Source: Pelobates cultripes (lineage: Eukaryota > Chordata > Amphibia > Anura > Pelobatidae). From it: a stretch of DNA of 64,000 bases. The DNA is taken from assembly GCA_933207985.1 (NCBI GenBank), contig OW240913.1:329789960-329853959 (forward strand). The letters run 5' to 3'. How positions within the stretch are numbered: the first letter of the stretch is position 1; each line of letters begins with the position of its first letter. A program made the translations under genes and the position numbers. Below are positions 1 through 12,752 of this stretch, piece by piece. Below the pieces are notes generated by a model. The model worked only from the letters and a program-made list of their open reading frames with translations. It was not told the DNA's origin and ran no database searches.

Positions 1-3000
1 CTCATCCCACTGGCTAACAGATGAGACCCATGGGTTACTTATTGCAACTTCTCTGCAGCTAGATCTAGAGGAGGGATAAATATGAAAATAAAAAATTTCT
101 GCAATAATCAATACATCTGCTGACTATCAGTCTACATGTCAAGCTTAAGAGCTGTGTCTAACATTTTCTAAAAAGTACAGCATGATGGTATATCTTCAAA
201 AAGCAGTGCCACATCCTGAAATTTGAGATCTGGCACTGGAGGCAACCTCTGTGGTTAGTCCTGTCAAGAACAATTTAACACCTTCATGCAAGAAAGCACC
301 CAGTGACCTCCTGGCAGCATAACAACTTCATTTTGATGAAGCTATTAGTGTGTTCAGTGTCCTTTTAAGATGGCCCATGAGCTAAAAATTTAAAGGAAAT
401 CTGTAGGATAAACCTGAGACTAAGGTAGCAAAGGGGAATTTGAAATGAATGGTTTAAGAAGAGTTTTGTTGAATATTCTGTAAGAGGTTTAGACAATTAA
501 AAAATGTATAAAATGTTTAGGAGAGGATAAGAGATGATATCACATATATTATGAATTATAGTATTTTCTGTTGTGTAAGTTTAATTGAGTTTTCATAGAT
601 TATAGACATAATTTTCCTTAAATAAGGATGTGGGAATTACAGAAAAAGGTAAGGGTAAACGTGACATAAAGAAAAACATTTGCATAAGTCATGATCATAG
701 TGAAGTATCATGGTTGGCAAATGTGATTAACAGTCTGAAATATTGCAACAATGTAGTTAAATATAATGTTCAAGGACTGTAATTGGAGAGTAAAAATGCA
801 CATCAATTGATAGACATAAAGAAAAGGTAAACAAATTAACAAAATTAACTAAAGTTAAATGTGTCGTTGAGAAGGTAGAGTTTTAACATATGCTATCCAA
901 GGCTATCGGATCCACTCATGCCTCTCCTGAGTTCCTGCTGAAGATATAGCAAGGATCTTATAAGATTGGTTTATAAGTATTTTATCAATAACCTTGCATA
1001 AAGATGAAGAAGTGGAGGACTCCCAGTGAATAGCTATACACCACTAAGGAGCAAGTAGTACGTGTGTAGTTAAGGTGCGTATATTTGATGGAAGCCAGAA
1101 GGTAAAGGGTAGAGTGGATGAGCAATTTAGGTTGAGAAGTTCTTTTCAAATAAGTTGTATTATTGGGCACAACCACAAAATATGTATAAATATTCTGATT
1201 TGATGGGAAAGCATGAAGGTGTGTCTTTTTTATGCCTTCAAAGCACGATGAACGACATTTGGCCTTACCGATCATTGGACATACCGAGCAATATTTAAAT
1301 TTATGGAAAAATTATTCGGTTGAACTGAAAAATACCACCAATTACAAGTCTACTGTTTGATCTCAATTATGTCAGTTGACTCTCATTGAATTGCACAAAT
1401 AGAGCCAAACTCTGCCTAGGAACTTGTGTAGTAACACATCCACTGGGATTAAAAATTACATACATATATTATTTAATATGTAAAGTAATCCCTTTACTCT
1501 GATTGTGATTCTATTGACTTTATATAAAGTTTATCGCTGCGTTTACGTCTTTAATAATAAAAAAAAATCCACAACATAATAATAATCTTTCTACAAATAT
1601 CAACACCAAAAGTATGGCTTCTCTGTTACAGAACAAAATCCTTTTATATGCTCAGGCATCTGTGATTTCTTTTCTCAATAGTGTAACTAACTAGGATGAA
1701 GAAAAAAAAAAAGTGGCGATCTGTACAGCAATCCCCAAAGAATGATATAAAAAGCTTTGTTTTGTGTACCGTTTTGCGAAGCATATGTGCTGAAGAGATT
1801 AATATATGATAGGCAGTCTCCACTGACCTCTCTCAAAGCCTGCCATGTCCCCTTTATATGCAATGAAGACTTTGATGTATTTGGCTGTGAAGCACTTGTA
1901 CGATTATGAGGTGTAGGGAGTGATGATCGATTTAAAAAAAAAAAAAGACAGATAAAAACATTTTTTTGCTGGACTGGCTGACAAAACAAGCATATCCAAC
2001 AAGACAATGTAAAAATATAAATAAAAAATAAGGCCTCCCACGTTTAATCTGGCATTGTTTTTTCTGCTGAGTAAATTTCTGCTTTCTCTCTAAAACATGT
2101 CACCGGTGATTGTCACCCTGTCTTTCAAACCATCAAAATGGCATTAAATGTTATAAAGCTATGTAGCGAGAGAACTTTCAGAAGTCAGAATCCATTTGCT
2201 GAGCAGCCCTTGTAGAAAATATATTCTGTTCTCTGCAGAATTTTCTTTCATTTCTTTCCGCTGAGAAGTTTACTGATTTTTCCCAGTGGAATCTTCTGGA
2301 ATTTATCGGTTCATGGTTGGCAGTCACAGATTAAGGTAAATGTCGATCTGTAATGACCCTCTGCATGTTAGCATTGCAGTAAAGCTGGGCTTTTATGTCA
2401 AAGATATTGGAGAGGGAGCTATTACACATGACAGGGGTGATCAAGGGACTGAAGACCAAGGCAAGCATTATTAAATATTGACTAGGTCTGTGATTTATGT
2501 AGAGCTGGGAGAAAAAAGTGACTTTTTAACCATTATATATTCTTCAGCAAGAAAAACCAGCCATTTATCTCCTCATGGTAATAAAGAAGAGAGTGCCTGC
2601 ATATTTTAGTCAGTGGGAAAAACGGGTCTTAAAAATGAGATGGCTACTTTCATGTTACTATGGGAGCTTGCTAATTGGTGCTTCGAGTAATTGTTGAACA
2701 ATTAATAGAGTTGATTGTAAAAGGAGATTTAGTAAAGGAAAGATAAAATACTTTAGTTTTCAGTGAGTGCATTTATTTTATTAGGTGGTCTCACACTTTC
2801 TCACTTAGGTAGGACTAGATAGAAAGAAAACCAAAACAAGTTAATAGCTGTTGCCTTGCAAAAAAATAAGTAGAACTGCGGAATGTTGTGTAGTTCAAGA
2901 GACATAGACAACCATGCTCACCGAGACAACATAGGAGCAGTACTTGGGCAAAGTATTAAATACTGAGCATTAGGTGGAAGCATTAGTTTCTTTGGCAATT

Positions 3001-3784
3001 AATCTATATTTTGCTCTATACCCTAAAATACATTTGTATTTAGCTTGATAGTACTCCTGTCCGATCATCTCAAAAATGTTGTCCCAGGTAAGTGGATTCA
3101 TAGACAATGGAAGATACAGTGACATTTTCTAAATTTGTAAAAAAAAATAGTATCTAACGATTTTTCCTGAAGGCAAGTTAAAATACCTTTACTTGGATTT
3201 ACCTCTGCAACTATGGTACGCAATCTCCTTTTGACTATAGGCACATTTAGAGTTTGTTAGCCATTAGCCTAACCTACTTTTCCTTTTTTTGAGGGACAAA
3301 TAAAGATACAGATGCTAAATAATAAAGAAAACTGTATGTGATAGAAAAAATGCATAGTAAAATATACAGTTTTATAAGACAAAGTATTTGTATAATATTT
3401 TAGACTTTGTGTCCCATGATACTCCATACTCCAATCCATTTCTTTCACTTTCCCTGTAAATTTGATGTTTTTAATTCCTCCACTTCATTTACTAATACAT
3501 TTAATTCTGAATTCTACCCTCAAGTTAAATGTTATTCATTCTTTATGCTTGCCCTTCTTTTCATTGAAATCTCCATATTAATTTTGTGACATTGCCCTGT
3601 ATCTTCACATTCTCATATATGTTGTCACATATCTTGTATTTTTTGTCAGAAAATTCCACATTGCCCACAATGCCCTTATATCCACCAACTTAATTATTCT
3701 CCCTTCCTGCTCCCCTTATGACAACCAACAACACTCTCCACCAGCTGAAATAAATGTATTTCCATCTTTACAGTATTAATTTGG
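1..3784 (+). other. Intron, no recognised element
   Basis: AT-rich intronic sequence upstream of the first visible exon. Open frames here are short, lack splice signals in a sensible context and show no known domain. A few poly-A and poly-T runs (near 1558, 1700 and 1933) are the only simple features. I see no terminal inverted repeats or TSDs. Confidence 0.55.
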
Positions 3785-3792
3785 GTTGAGGC

Positions 3793-4322
3793 CAGTGGCG
3801 TACACACAATCCATGGGGCCCCGGAAACTGACCCGTGGCCCCCCTCCGCCCTATTCCCCACACCCCCCACCCCCGACAGACACATACATATATAATGATA
3901 CACACACATAGACACATACAGACACATACATACAGACACACACAGACACATACATACAAACAGACAGGCAAACATATATACATACAGACAGACAGACACA
4001 CACACACAATGGTTTCTCAGGTGGATGGGAGTCAGAGTTCCCACTCTGACTCTCTGTTCTTCCTCCCGCATGGCTGTCAGTGTTAGCTGGGAGGAGTGAC
4101 GTGCAATCACTTCCTCCCAGCTTGTGATGTCATCACAGGGGGCCCGGTCGAGCTGTTAAAGCGCCCAGCGCTGACTGGGCCTCCTGACAATCCATATCTA
4201 TCGGGTGGCCCTGACAGCATGGGCTACTCGATGGACCCCTTGGATGGTGTCCCTGGCGGTTTGCCGTGCGGGCTGGTGCCACAAAAGATGGGACCCCTGT
4301 GACCGCGTTATGTACGCCAGTG
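3793..4322. mobile_element. hAT-type non-autonomous element, 530 bp
   Basis: It begins CAGTGGCGTAC and ends with the inverted copy GTACGCCAGTG, which has one mismatch. The element is flanked by a perfect 8-bp target duplication, GTTGAGGC (3785-3792 and 4323-4330). The 8-bp duplication and CAGTGG-type terminus fit the hAT superfamily. Inside are a CA/GACA-rich simple tract (about 3880-4010) and a GC-richer right half. No transposase is present, so it would have depended on an autonomous relative. The element at 48355-50771 shares the CAGTGGCGT terminus. Confidence 0.85.
3880..4010. repeat. Degenerate CA / GACA / TACA microsatellite
   Basis: Irregular run of ACACACA, ACATACA and AGACAGAC units inside the hAT element. 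Reading frames through it give low-complexity Cys/Val or His/Thr peptides and are not genes. Confidence 0.85.
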
Positions 4323-4330
4323 GTTGAGGC

Positions 4331-4569
4331 TTGTTTTCTGTGCTACTTGTTTAGGATCCACCTGCTGACACATATTATCAATGTGGAGACCACATGCGAG
4401 CCTCCTCAAAATAACAAGCAATCAGTTTTACAGTTGCCAACATTTAGCTGAGCTGAAGTCATATGTATTTCTGAAACATTGTTCCGCTCGAAGAGCGATC
4501 ACATGGCCCCCTATAGCTCTAAAATGTCAGACAGTCTGCTGGTGGGAAAGTAAAAAAAAAAAAAATGTT

Positions 4570-4601
<32 letters not shown>

Positions 4602-5100
4602 TTATATATTATATATATAATATATATACATCTTATATATATGTAACGTGATACGTTATATATTTTAATGTTAATATAAGTACATATATTAATCTTAAAA
4701 TACACTTAGAATGACGTTACATATATATAAGATATATATACACGTATAATTACAACAGTAAATAAATAAAATAATAAAATAAATAAATAAAAACATTTTT
4801 GTAAAAATTAAATAAATTATATATACATATGTAATCTCATTATAACTGTATTTTGTTATTAATACATATATATTGGTAGCAAAAAAACACTTAGAATGAC
4901 ATTCTTTATATATCTATCTATATATAAAATACAAATAACTGCAAATATTTATATATAGATAAATATATATAATTACATAAATAACTACATAAGTATACAC
5001 GTAAAATTTAAATACATATATATGTATATATATAAAAATTCTATGTGTATGCTTAAGTAATATTTTAACATAATTATGTGATTTAATTAATTAAAATTTG
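4331..5100. repeat. AT-rich tract with (TA)n
   Basis: After about 230 bases of plain intron a (TA)n run starts near 4568. It grades into several hundred bases of TATATA, ATAAATA and CACTTAGAATGAC motifs. CACTTAGAATGAC also appears (degenerate or inverted) near 31138 and 55893, so this tract probably forms the left part of the family A element that follows. No terminal TTAA end was found on this side. Confidence 0.6.
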
Positions 5101-6301
5101 ATTGACGTGCCTGACTACCCAGGCAGCAAGTGCAGAGAATTATATTCGCACGCGCTATATTTAACCCTGTAACTTTCCAAAACACCATAAAACCTGTACA
5201 TTGGGGGTACTGTTTAACTCGGGAGACTTTGCTGAACACAAATATTAGTGTTTCAAAATGACAAATTGTATTGCAACGATGATATATTTAGTAAAAGTGA
5301 CGTTTTTTGCATTTTTCACACACGAACGGCACTTTTACTGACGATATTATTGTTGTAATATGTTTTACTGTTTTGAAACACTTATGTTTGTATTCAGAGA
5401 AGTCTCCCAAATCTAACAGTACCCCCTATGTACAGGTTTTATGGTGTTTTGGAAAGTTAGAGAATCAAATATAAGGCTTGCATTTCATTATTTTCACATT
5501 GAAATTCGCCAGGTTGGTTACGTTGCATTTGAGACCGTATGGTAGCCCAGGAATGAGAATTACCCCCATGATGGCATACCATTTGAAAAAGTAGACAACC
5601 CAAGGTATTGCAAATGGGGTATGTCCAGTCATTTTTAGTAGCCACTTAGTCACAAACACTGGCCAAATATTTGCTTTTTTTACACAAAAACAAATATGAA
5701 CGCTAACTTGGCCAGTGTTTGTGACTAAGTGGCTACTATAAAAGACTGGACATACCCCACTTTCAATACCTTGGGTTGTCTACTTTTGCAAATGGTATGC
5801 CATCATGGGGGTAAATCTCATTCCTGGGCTACCACACTGTCTTAAAGGCAACATAACCAACCTGGCGAATTTCAATTTGAAAAAACTGAAAAATGGAATG
5901 TGCTATATTTGACCCTTTAACTTTCCAAAACACCGTACAAAATGTTAATGGGGGGTACTTTTGTACTTGTGAGACTTTGCTGAATCCAAATATGTGTTTT
6001 TTTTTGCAGTTAAAGCTAATGGTGGTATGACATTTACAGCTAAAATGTCTACAAATTTTTTTTTAAATCTTAATTTCTCAGTTTTTTTTATTTTTTTCAT
6101 AATATATTATGTTTCAAATATGAATAGATCATGAGAAATAAAAGCCCAGTTTCTCCTGAACAAAATGATATATAATAAGTGTGGGTGCACTTAATGTGAC
6201 AGCGGTGAATTACGGTTGAACAAACATATAGCGCAAATTCCAGTTTTTGTTTACATTTTGTTTTGATCAGAACGTGCACTATTGACTCTGTCCTGAAGGG
6301 C
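5100..6301. mobile_element. Family A foldback element, copy 1
   Basis: Member of a dispersed family also seen at about 31138-32025 and from 47186. It is built from alternating inverted modules. About 5155-5310 is repeated inverted at 5310-5465, and a larger pair (about 5390-5680 and 5690-5985) folds around 5687. Recurrent blocks include GTTTGTGACTAAGTGGCTAC and CCATCATGGGGGTAA. The right end reads CCTGAAGGGC followed by TTAA (6302-6305), a decayed form of the CCTTAAGGGG/TTAA end of the other copies. TTAA targets suggest piggyBac-like or Kolobok-like mobilisation. No transposase is visible, and the left boundary is uncertain. Confidence 0.65.
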
Positions 6302-6305
6302 TTAA

Positions 6306-8997
6306 CAATAAACCAGTTAGTGAATCTTTTTTTTATTTTACTTGTTTTCTAATTTATTTATTTATTTCATACTTTATGTTGTCTTATGTATACAAATATA
6401 GTATCAGAACATATGTCTTTCTATAAAATTGTATATAAAGTGCTCTTAATGAGAAAGAGTCCTGAATTACAAAGGAACAAATCCATTGCAAAAGTGCCAA
6501 AATGCATTGGTTATGAACGCACAGAATCTCAAAAAATCCCTAGTCAATAAGGAATTAAATGTGAATGTCAATGATGTTCCATCAGTTACTCACACACATA
6601 ACATGTCATGTTTTTACATATTTTCAGGAATAGATTATGGATTTGGCCTGCTATGCAAAATGTCACTAATGTCACTAAAATTCAAAGAAGATATTCCACT
6701 GCATATATATTAAAAGAATAATGACCAATATAACAATGTATGCCATTTTGGTTTTCTGGAGATAAGTTTAAATTTCTAGATTTGGGACCCACAGAGTTTT
6801 CAGTATTTTAGCGAGTGGGGACATGTATTACAGTACAACAATATAACTGTTTTCAATTGTGACAAAAAATCCATGAAAGATATAACAAGTGAGATAATTG
6901 CAACAAAGGATGGAAATATTTTTAGTGGATATTTTTGAATAGTTAAAATGGGGGAGAGACAAGCATCTCAAGACCTTCACATCCTAAAATGCTAAGTGTC
7001 AGTTGTCCAACATTGTATAATAGTCCCTTATCGTGTAGAGGAACAAATGTTCCCTTTTAAACAAACTTTGTCAACTGTTCAAACTTTTTTTGTGAAGTTA
7101 TTCTTAAACATAGCTTTGTGTGACGTTACATAATAAACAAGTAATGCTGATTGTTAAAGCTCTTAAAAATATTAGACATATGGTTGTCACCTATTGCACT
7201 GCTGCAGGATCAAGCAGTCAGCCCATTCCCTTGCAGAATGTATTGTATAAGACTAGTAGTATAAGAATAGTAGTATGAGACAAGTAGTAATCAGAGATCT
7301 TTTTGTTTTTATTTATTTTTGTCTGAGTGATTTATTTAGCAATCCGTCTTGTACCTAGCATGTCTGGGTTTTGGACATGCCGATTGTAAACCCTAACTAC
7401 CCAACAAATACACACTTTTATTCTATGCTTATATTTAAACAATTCATATACACACATATTATGCAGATGTATATTTTTAGGGTGATCTCTGCTGTTTTAA
7501 ATGCTTATTGTCTCTTGTTTTTTTGTTCTGTTGTATCTTATTTTTTTAGTTCTGGCTATTCCTAACTATTCTGCACCTTCCACTCTTAGGCCCATCTTCT
7601 GCTATATTCGGCACCCCACTCTTCTCCAACAACATTAGTTGTTTTAAGTATTTCAACTCTGTCATATTGAACAGTATTTCTTTAAAACTGAGGTTAACTC
7701 TAAAAATCTTGTTATTTAAATATTATAACAAAATAAAATCCCCAAAACTACACAGAATACTGCAAATTGGAAGAAGTTTTATTCAGGATCAGGAGAACAA
7801 AATTATATACAACGTTTCGGCATCAAGGGTTAATTATACATTGTTATTTGATTTTGAATACTTTGAGCTCTACTGATTCCCTGAGCGCAACACTACCTTT
7901 GGAATTACATCTTTTGTTAGCCCATTAAAAAAGTATCATTGCATCTGCAGTACTCTTATTATTGTGGAACCTTGTATACTGGACTAATATGGCTAATCCA
8001 ATCTACGTCACTTCTTTTAATAAGATTAGAAGTACGAAGATCCATTCCTCTCTTATAGAGACACAACAGAATTAAGCACCAGTTACTTCTAAATGGAACT
8101 TGGTATATACTGAGGCTTAGAAAAGCACGAGGGGTTATCGCAAGAATTACAGATATGATTAGATCTTGACATTGGAAACACATCACCTGTGTAACAGTTT
8201 ATAAAAACATTAATCTAACCACATTCTTTATTTACCATTTAGAATAGGCCGAGAATGATCATCTTTCTTAATTAGAGCACATAATTCATGAATGCCAATA
8301 GAGATTTTGCCCTCTCTAGAGAAACTATCAGAAAAATAGCCACATGGCAGAAAGGATAACTAAAGGCTAAAATCTATAATCAAATATTTAGATTGATTAG
8401 GCCACTTGCACATCTATTGATTTCAGTTGGAGTGGTTGACCCGTAGAGAATCATAAAAATGTAGGGAGCAACTGATTTATGTGAATCAAATACATTCTTG
8501 TGTGCCTGGTAATCAAACAAGACTGTTTAATTCATTTGATCTTGCAGTGAAACTTTCTTTTATTTTTTAGCTTAAAAAAAAAATAAACAAAAAGGGGAGA
8601 AAACTCAATTGTGTCAGTTTTTAAAATTCCTGAGAATGTTACTATAACCTTATTGCATGTGGACAGGATTTTACACATAACAGTAGTATTTAATAATGTA
8701 TGCTCAGAAGTTCTGCTATATTATTTAAACCTATGTAGCATAAGAGCATTGCATGTTGCATCATAATGTTCATCCGACCGGCTGAAATTTATTTCAGTGT
8801 TCATTAAGTTTTAGTGATCACACATCTGCAGTACCCTGCTCTTAAATAAAATGGGCGGATATCCTGGTCTTCAACTGCTGAAGCTCACGCACCTCACGTT
8901 TTGATGTGTCTTACATTCTGAGGTGTTCTTCCACTCTCCTAAGAGTGCTAATTGAGTATTCATGGACTTTCCTTAGTTGTGACCAAGTCCAGTCATT
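6306..8997 (+). other. Intron, no clear element
   Basis: AT-rich sequence without recognised coding content. At about 7740-7840 there is a block with ACGTTTCGGCATCAAG next to a TTTATTC segment. It resembles one arm of the ACGTTTC-type short repeats, but no inverted partner or TSD was found. Confidence 0.5.
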
Positions 8998-9005
8998 CTC
9001 CAGAC

Positions 9006-9171
9006 CAGTTGTTCTCAAACTAGTCCTTAATTCATCCCTATCAGTCCAGGATTTAGGGATTACCTAATTGTGTCTACAGTGTTTTTAGAAAAAAAAACAT
9101 TATACACAACTGGGTAATCTCTCAATCCTGCACTGGTAGTGGTGCCATGAAGACTGGTTTGGGAACCACTG
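9006..9171. mobile_element. hAT MITE, 166 bp
   Basis: A short palindromic element opening CAGTTGTTCTCAAACTAG and closing with the inverted form GTTTGGGAACCACTG. The flanking 8-bp duplications are CTCCAGAC (8998-9005) and CTCTAGAC (9172-9179), with one mismatch. The interior holds the inverted pair CAGGATTTAGGGATTACC / GGTAATCTCTCAATCCTG around an A-rich loop. The copy at 25595-25762 belongs to the same family. Confidence 0.85.
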
Positions 9172-9179
9172 CTCTAGAC

Positions 9180-9930
9180 ATTAACCATTCTTCATAACCT
9201 GTACTGATGTCATGTATAACATCCAACCAAGTTAGTTGCCTGTTTGTAAGATGCTGAAACCAGCATATCTTTCATTAACACTCATACAATGGAAATGCAC
9301 TTACATCATGTAGCCCTTTGGCTGATAACCATAAAAAATGCAACTTATACAATAGAAAAACATCAAGCATTAAGACACTGAAATATAGCCCCTCATAATA
9401 CCTGAATACCTGAAATGCTTTATATATAAAAAAATGTAATCCCACAGCTTTTGGCTTGCATATCTTATTTGACCTTCATGTATTAATTTTAACGCTGTCA
9501 GAATGTCATAGTAACTACTTTAAGAATTGGTTCTCACCGCCATATTTATAAATATTATCAAACAGGGAGATGGTAAGTGATTACACTTTAATATGTAATA
9601 TATTTGTCGAACATTTCAATGAAGGGATTTTGATTGTTTTAACGTGGAATTGTGAGTGGTATAAGCATGGGAATAGTAAGCCTGAAGGATAACTTTCAAA
9701 ACTCATCTTTACATTGATGTCAATAAACTGCATTCAAACTCATTGCCAGTATTTCTGAGTAACGACAGGACAAACCTTTCTGGAGATTGAGATGAGTAGA
9801 TTTATTGTTGCTTGATTAGAATAGTTTTAGTTCATTTTTACAAAGTAAAACAACAAAGATACACCAGTATGCCACTTGTAGTTTGCATTCCTTTACTAAT
9901 CCCACATGATATTAAACATGTAATAACTCC
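9180..9930 (+). other. Intron, nothing recognised
   Basis: AT-rich single-copy-looking sequence. No coding frame, terminal repeat or tandem array is apparent. Confidence 0.5.
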
Positions 9931-10360
9931 TAAAGGGACACTATAGGCACCAAGGCCATTTTAGCTCATTGAAGTGGTCTAGGTGCAGTGTCCCAGATCC
10001 CTTAACACTGCATTGGTAATTTTTGCAGTTTTTACTAAACTGTAATAATTACTATCCAGGGTTAACTCCACCTCTAGTAGCTATCTATCAGGGACTTCCA
10101 GGTGGTTAGGTGACTTTAGATTATGCTACACGTGAGGACATCCAGCTTCACCCACAACCCCATAGGAAAGAATTATACAATGCTTTCCTTTAGGGGTAGT
10201 CCTAATGCAAGCGAGGCAAGTGCCGCATCGTGTTCCCTCATCTACTTTAGTGGAGGAGCGGAGGTAGAGCCTGAATCCCTTCTGCACCAAAGGGCTGGGG
10301 CAAGGGAGGTGGGCACTATAGGGAGCTATAGTGCAGGGAAAACAACTTTGTGTAATTTCA
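9931..10360. mobile_element. T2-like MITE relic, right end lost
   Basis: Starts with TAAAGGGACACTATAGGCAC, the terminus shared by the TTAA-flanked MITEs of this window, with the outer TTAA decayed to CTAA. The inside matches the copy at 12268-12748: an AGCTCATTGAAGTGGTCTAG block, CTCTAGTAGCTATCTA, and CTATAGTGCAGGGAAAAC near the right. The closing GTGTCCCTTTAA is missing, so the copy is truncated at about 10360. A 140-codon open frame across it is accidental. Confidence 0.65.
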
Positions 10361-11687
10361 GTGAGTTGATCCATGAACTTCGGGTTTTTAAAAAGTTACT
10401 CCAACCCCTTTTTAACATGAATATATTTAACGTTAACCTTCAATCTAACACTGGAAGAGGTTCTACCACAACCCAAATGTCATCACGCTGCTTTACTCAT
10501 TCCATCTCCATGGTCCAATCAAATGCTGCTTATAAAGGGTATTAATTAAAAAAAATAATAGCTATAAATGCAGGGAGGTGGGGAGCAAACGCATGGAGGA
10601 AGGGAAGGAGGGGGAGTCTAGGTATTCTTTTTCATGTGCACTCCCACCAAGGCCTGCAATGTAGCACTCACAATGGCTGTCGACGGTGCGCAGTACACAG
10701 TGACAGCAGATGTGAGTTTTGCACAAAATTCATGTTAGGCAGCTTGCCAAAAGTGCATATTTCTAGATTTCTACCACCATGACCACTTCTAAATGCAGAA
10801 TTAGTCATGGAGGTTAGAGTAAGCTTTTAAACTTTACAATCACCTCTGCCGAGGGCAGGGGAATGTCTTATAACCAGCTGCTCCAACATCATGTAGGCAG
10901 CCAGTATGTTTGACATTATGCAATAAAATGTATGCAAATGTAAAAAAAAAAAAAATTAGATACACTTACTTACAGAATCCGCTAACCACTTTATGCCAAG
11001 AGGTTAGGAAAATTCCAAAATATAATGAAAATGTTAGTTAATCAAGGAGTTAATTTCCAATTCTATTTGAAGTGGATGGAAAAACGGTTGACTTAAGTTT
11101 TACACTGATAGCAAGCAATATGGAAATCTCTTGTAAGATAGGAGGAAATACAATGATTTACCTGCACAAGTTACAGGCTAAAAAAGATGCTGTTTATCCA
11201 CATTGGTATAAGCAACAGAAACGTATCAGGCACAGATTAATAAACATGGGCTTACTCATTAAAGAAAACACAGTTTAACACAGAACACAACAAAAACAGA
11301 CATTTCAGGACTCTTACCTCTTTATCAATGTATAATGCCTTTCATGCGATGTCAGCTTATCAGCAGTGGCCATTCAAAGGTTTTCTCATTGAAGTCTCAG
11401 ACCATCACAAGAAGCAGAAGGTTGAGTAACTAGACACACATAATAGGAACTTTGGGGTTAAACCATTCATAAACAGTGCCCAACACAGCGCCCAAGACCT
11501 CCTGGCACCATAACAACTTAACTGAAATTAACTTGTTACGTAACTTGGAATGTTTTTTTAATGAAGCAATTCTGAAATCAGTCCACTGTCAGCCTAGAAT
11601 CAAAGAATTTCACAATTATGTTTACATTGGTATACCGATTACATAATTAACAATTGTTTTTTTTTTGTTTTTTTTTTATTTCAATAG
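10361..11687 (+). other. Intron tail before the first visible USH2A exon
   Basis: Intronic sequence ending in a long T-rich polypyrimidine tract (11656-11680) and the acceptor TTTCAATAG at 11679-11687. A G-rich patch near 10575-10620 and a poly-A run near 10941 are the only other features. Confidence 0.6.
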
Positions 11688-11867
11688 GCACTCAAATTCA
11701 GAATATCATCAATTCCACTAAAATATTGCACCAGAGTCTTGAGAGTAATAAATGGATTTCCATAGATGGCCTGGTCCCCTTTTCTAATTACAGTATCAGG
11801 ATAAATGCTTCCAACAATCAAGGATTCGTAATGAGTAACCCGATTCTATTAACATTACCACCTGGAG
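11688..11867 (+). CDS. USH2A: Usherin internal exon a (FN3 C-terminal half)
   Basis: A 180-bp exon of the usherin ectodomain, phase 1 at both ends. The acceptor is a 25-base T-rich tract plus AATAG, and the donor is GGAG/GTACGT. It encodes about 60 residues ending in LLTLPPG. They contain the later beta strands of an FN3 domain, with the characteristic core NYSIRINASNNQG (Tyr/Ile/Ile/Ala/Asn pattern). Three N-glycosylation sequons (NST, NYS, NAS) suit an extracellular segment. The open frame runs upstream into the intron, but the residues before the acceptor are poly-Phe from the pyrimidine tract and are not coding. The codon split at the donor completes to Ala with the exon at 35475, giving PPG-APDG, the usual FN3 linker of usherin. 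Confidence 0.85.
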
Positions 11868-12263
11868 GTACGTATGAAGTTCTAGTGATATGGGGGATCA
11901 CTAAATGAAGCAAATCCTGTATAAATAAGTGTTTAATTAATTATCATGTTAATAAATAATAATAATAATAGCAAAGGTTGCAACCTCTAAATGTACAATA
12001 GTATTTTGCCAATTTTTAAATATGTCCTGGAGTCACAGTGTACTAATGAACCAAAGTAAATATACCAGTTTTAAGTGTATAATACTTGAGTTGAAATTGT
12101 TAAAACAAATTGAGTAGAAACATTTTACTTTGACTATGGTATCTGTTTCTATTCCTAAATAGACTGGAATTATAGGTGGCTTGGAGAATTTTTAAAGTTA
12201 ACTTATTTTGGCCTTAAATTTAAAATTGAGTTTGAATTCTATTTGAACTCCTATCTTCTTGCT
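11868..12263 (+). other. Intron start, nothing recognised
   Basis: First part of the 23.6-kb intron. It holds only a short ATAATAATAATA run near 11950. Confidence 0.55.
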
Positions 12264-12267
12264 TTAA

Positions 12268-12748
12268 AGAGACACTGTAGGCACCCAGACCACTTCAGCT
12301 CATTGATGTGATCTGGGTGAAAACTCTCATCACCCTTAACCCTGACCATCTTATTATTGCAGCTTTTATAAACAGCAATAATTACCTGCTAGGGTTAACT
12401 CCTCCTCTAGTAGCTGTCTACCAGACAGCAACTAGAGGGACCTCCGGGCTCAAAGGTGACTTTTGGTCGCCTACACTACGCTGGATGTCCTGACGCTATG
12501 CATGAGGACTTCCAGCGTCACCGAAATCCCCATAAGAAAGCATTAAGTAATGCTTTCCTATGGAGAAATCCTAATGCGAGCATGGGCGGAGCTGAGCCAG
12601 TGCCAAGAGACATTGGCACTGGGCCCAGGTAAGTGACAGAAGGGGTTATTAATTATTGGTGGGGGGGGGGAGGAAGGGCTTGAAAGAGGGGGAAGCTATA
12701 GTGCCAGGAAAACGAGTTTGTCTGTTTTCCTGGCACTATAGTTTCCCT
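12268..12748. mobile_element. T2-like MITE, complete, 481 bp
   Basis: Bounded by TTAA on both sides (12264-12267 and 12749-12752) with inverted ends AGAGACACTGTAGGCACC and GGCACTATAGTTTCCCT. The TTAA target and the AGGGACAC-type end match the T2 MITE group described in Xenopus and assigned to Kolobok-like elements; piggyBac-like mobilisation is the alternative. There is an internal hairpin at the right end (CTATAGTGCCAGGAAAAC against GTTTTCCTGGCACTATAG). No protein is encoded. Confidence 0.8.
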
Positions 12749-12752
12749 TTAA

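Noticed and set aside
3694..4110. 138-codon minus-strand open frame
   Set aside because: It crosses a hAT boundary and a GACA/CA simple repeat; the Cys/Val-rich peptide is low complexity.
10123..10545. 140-codon plus-strand open frame and an antisense frame
   Set aside because: Most of it lies in a T2-like MITE relic, the frame has no domain, and both strands are open by chance.
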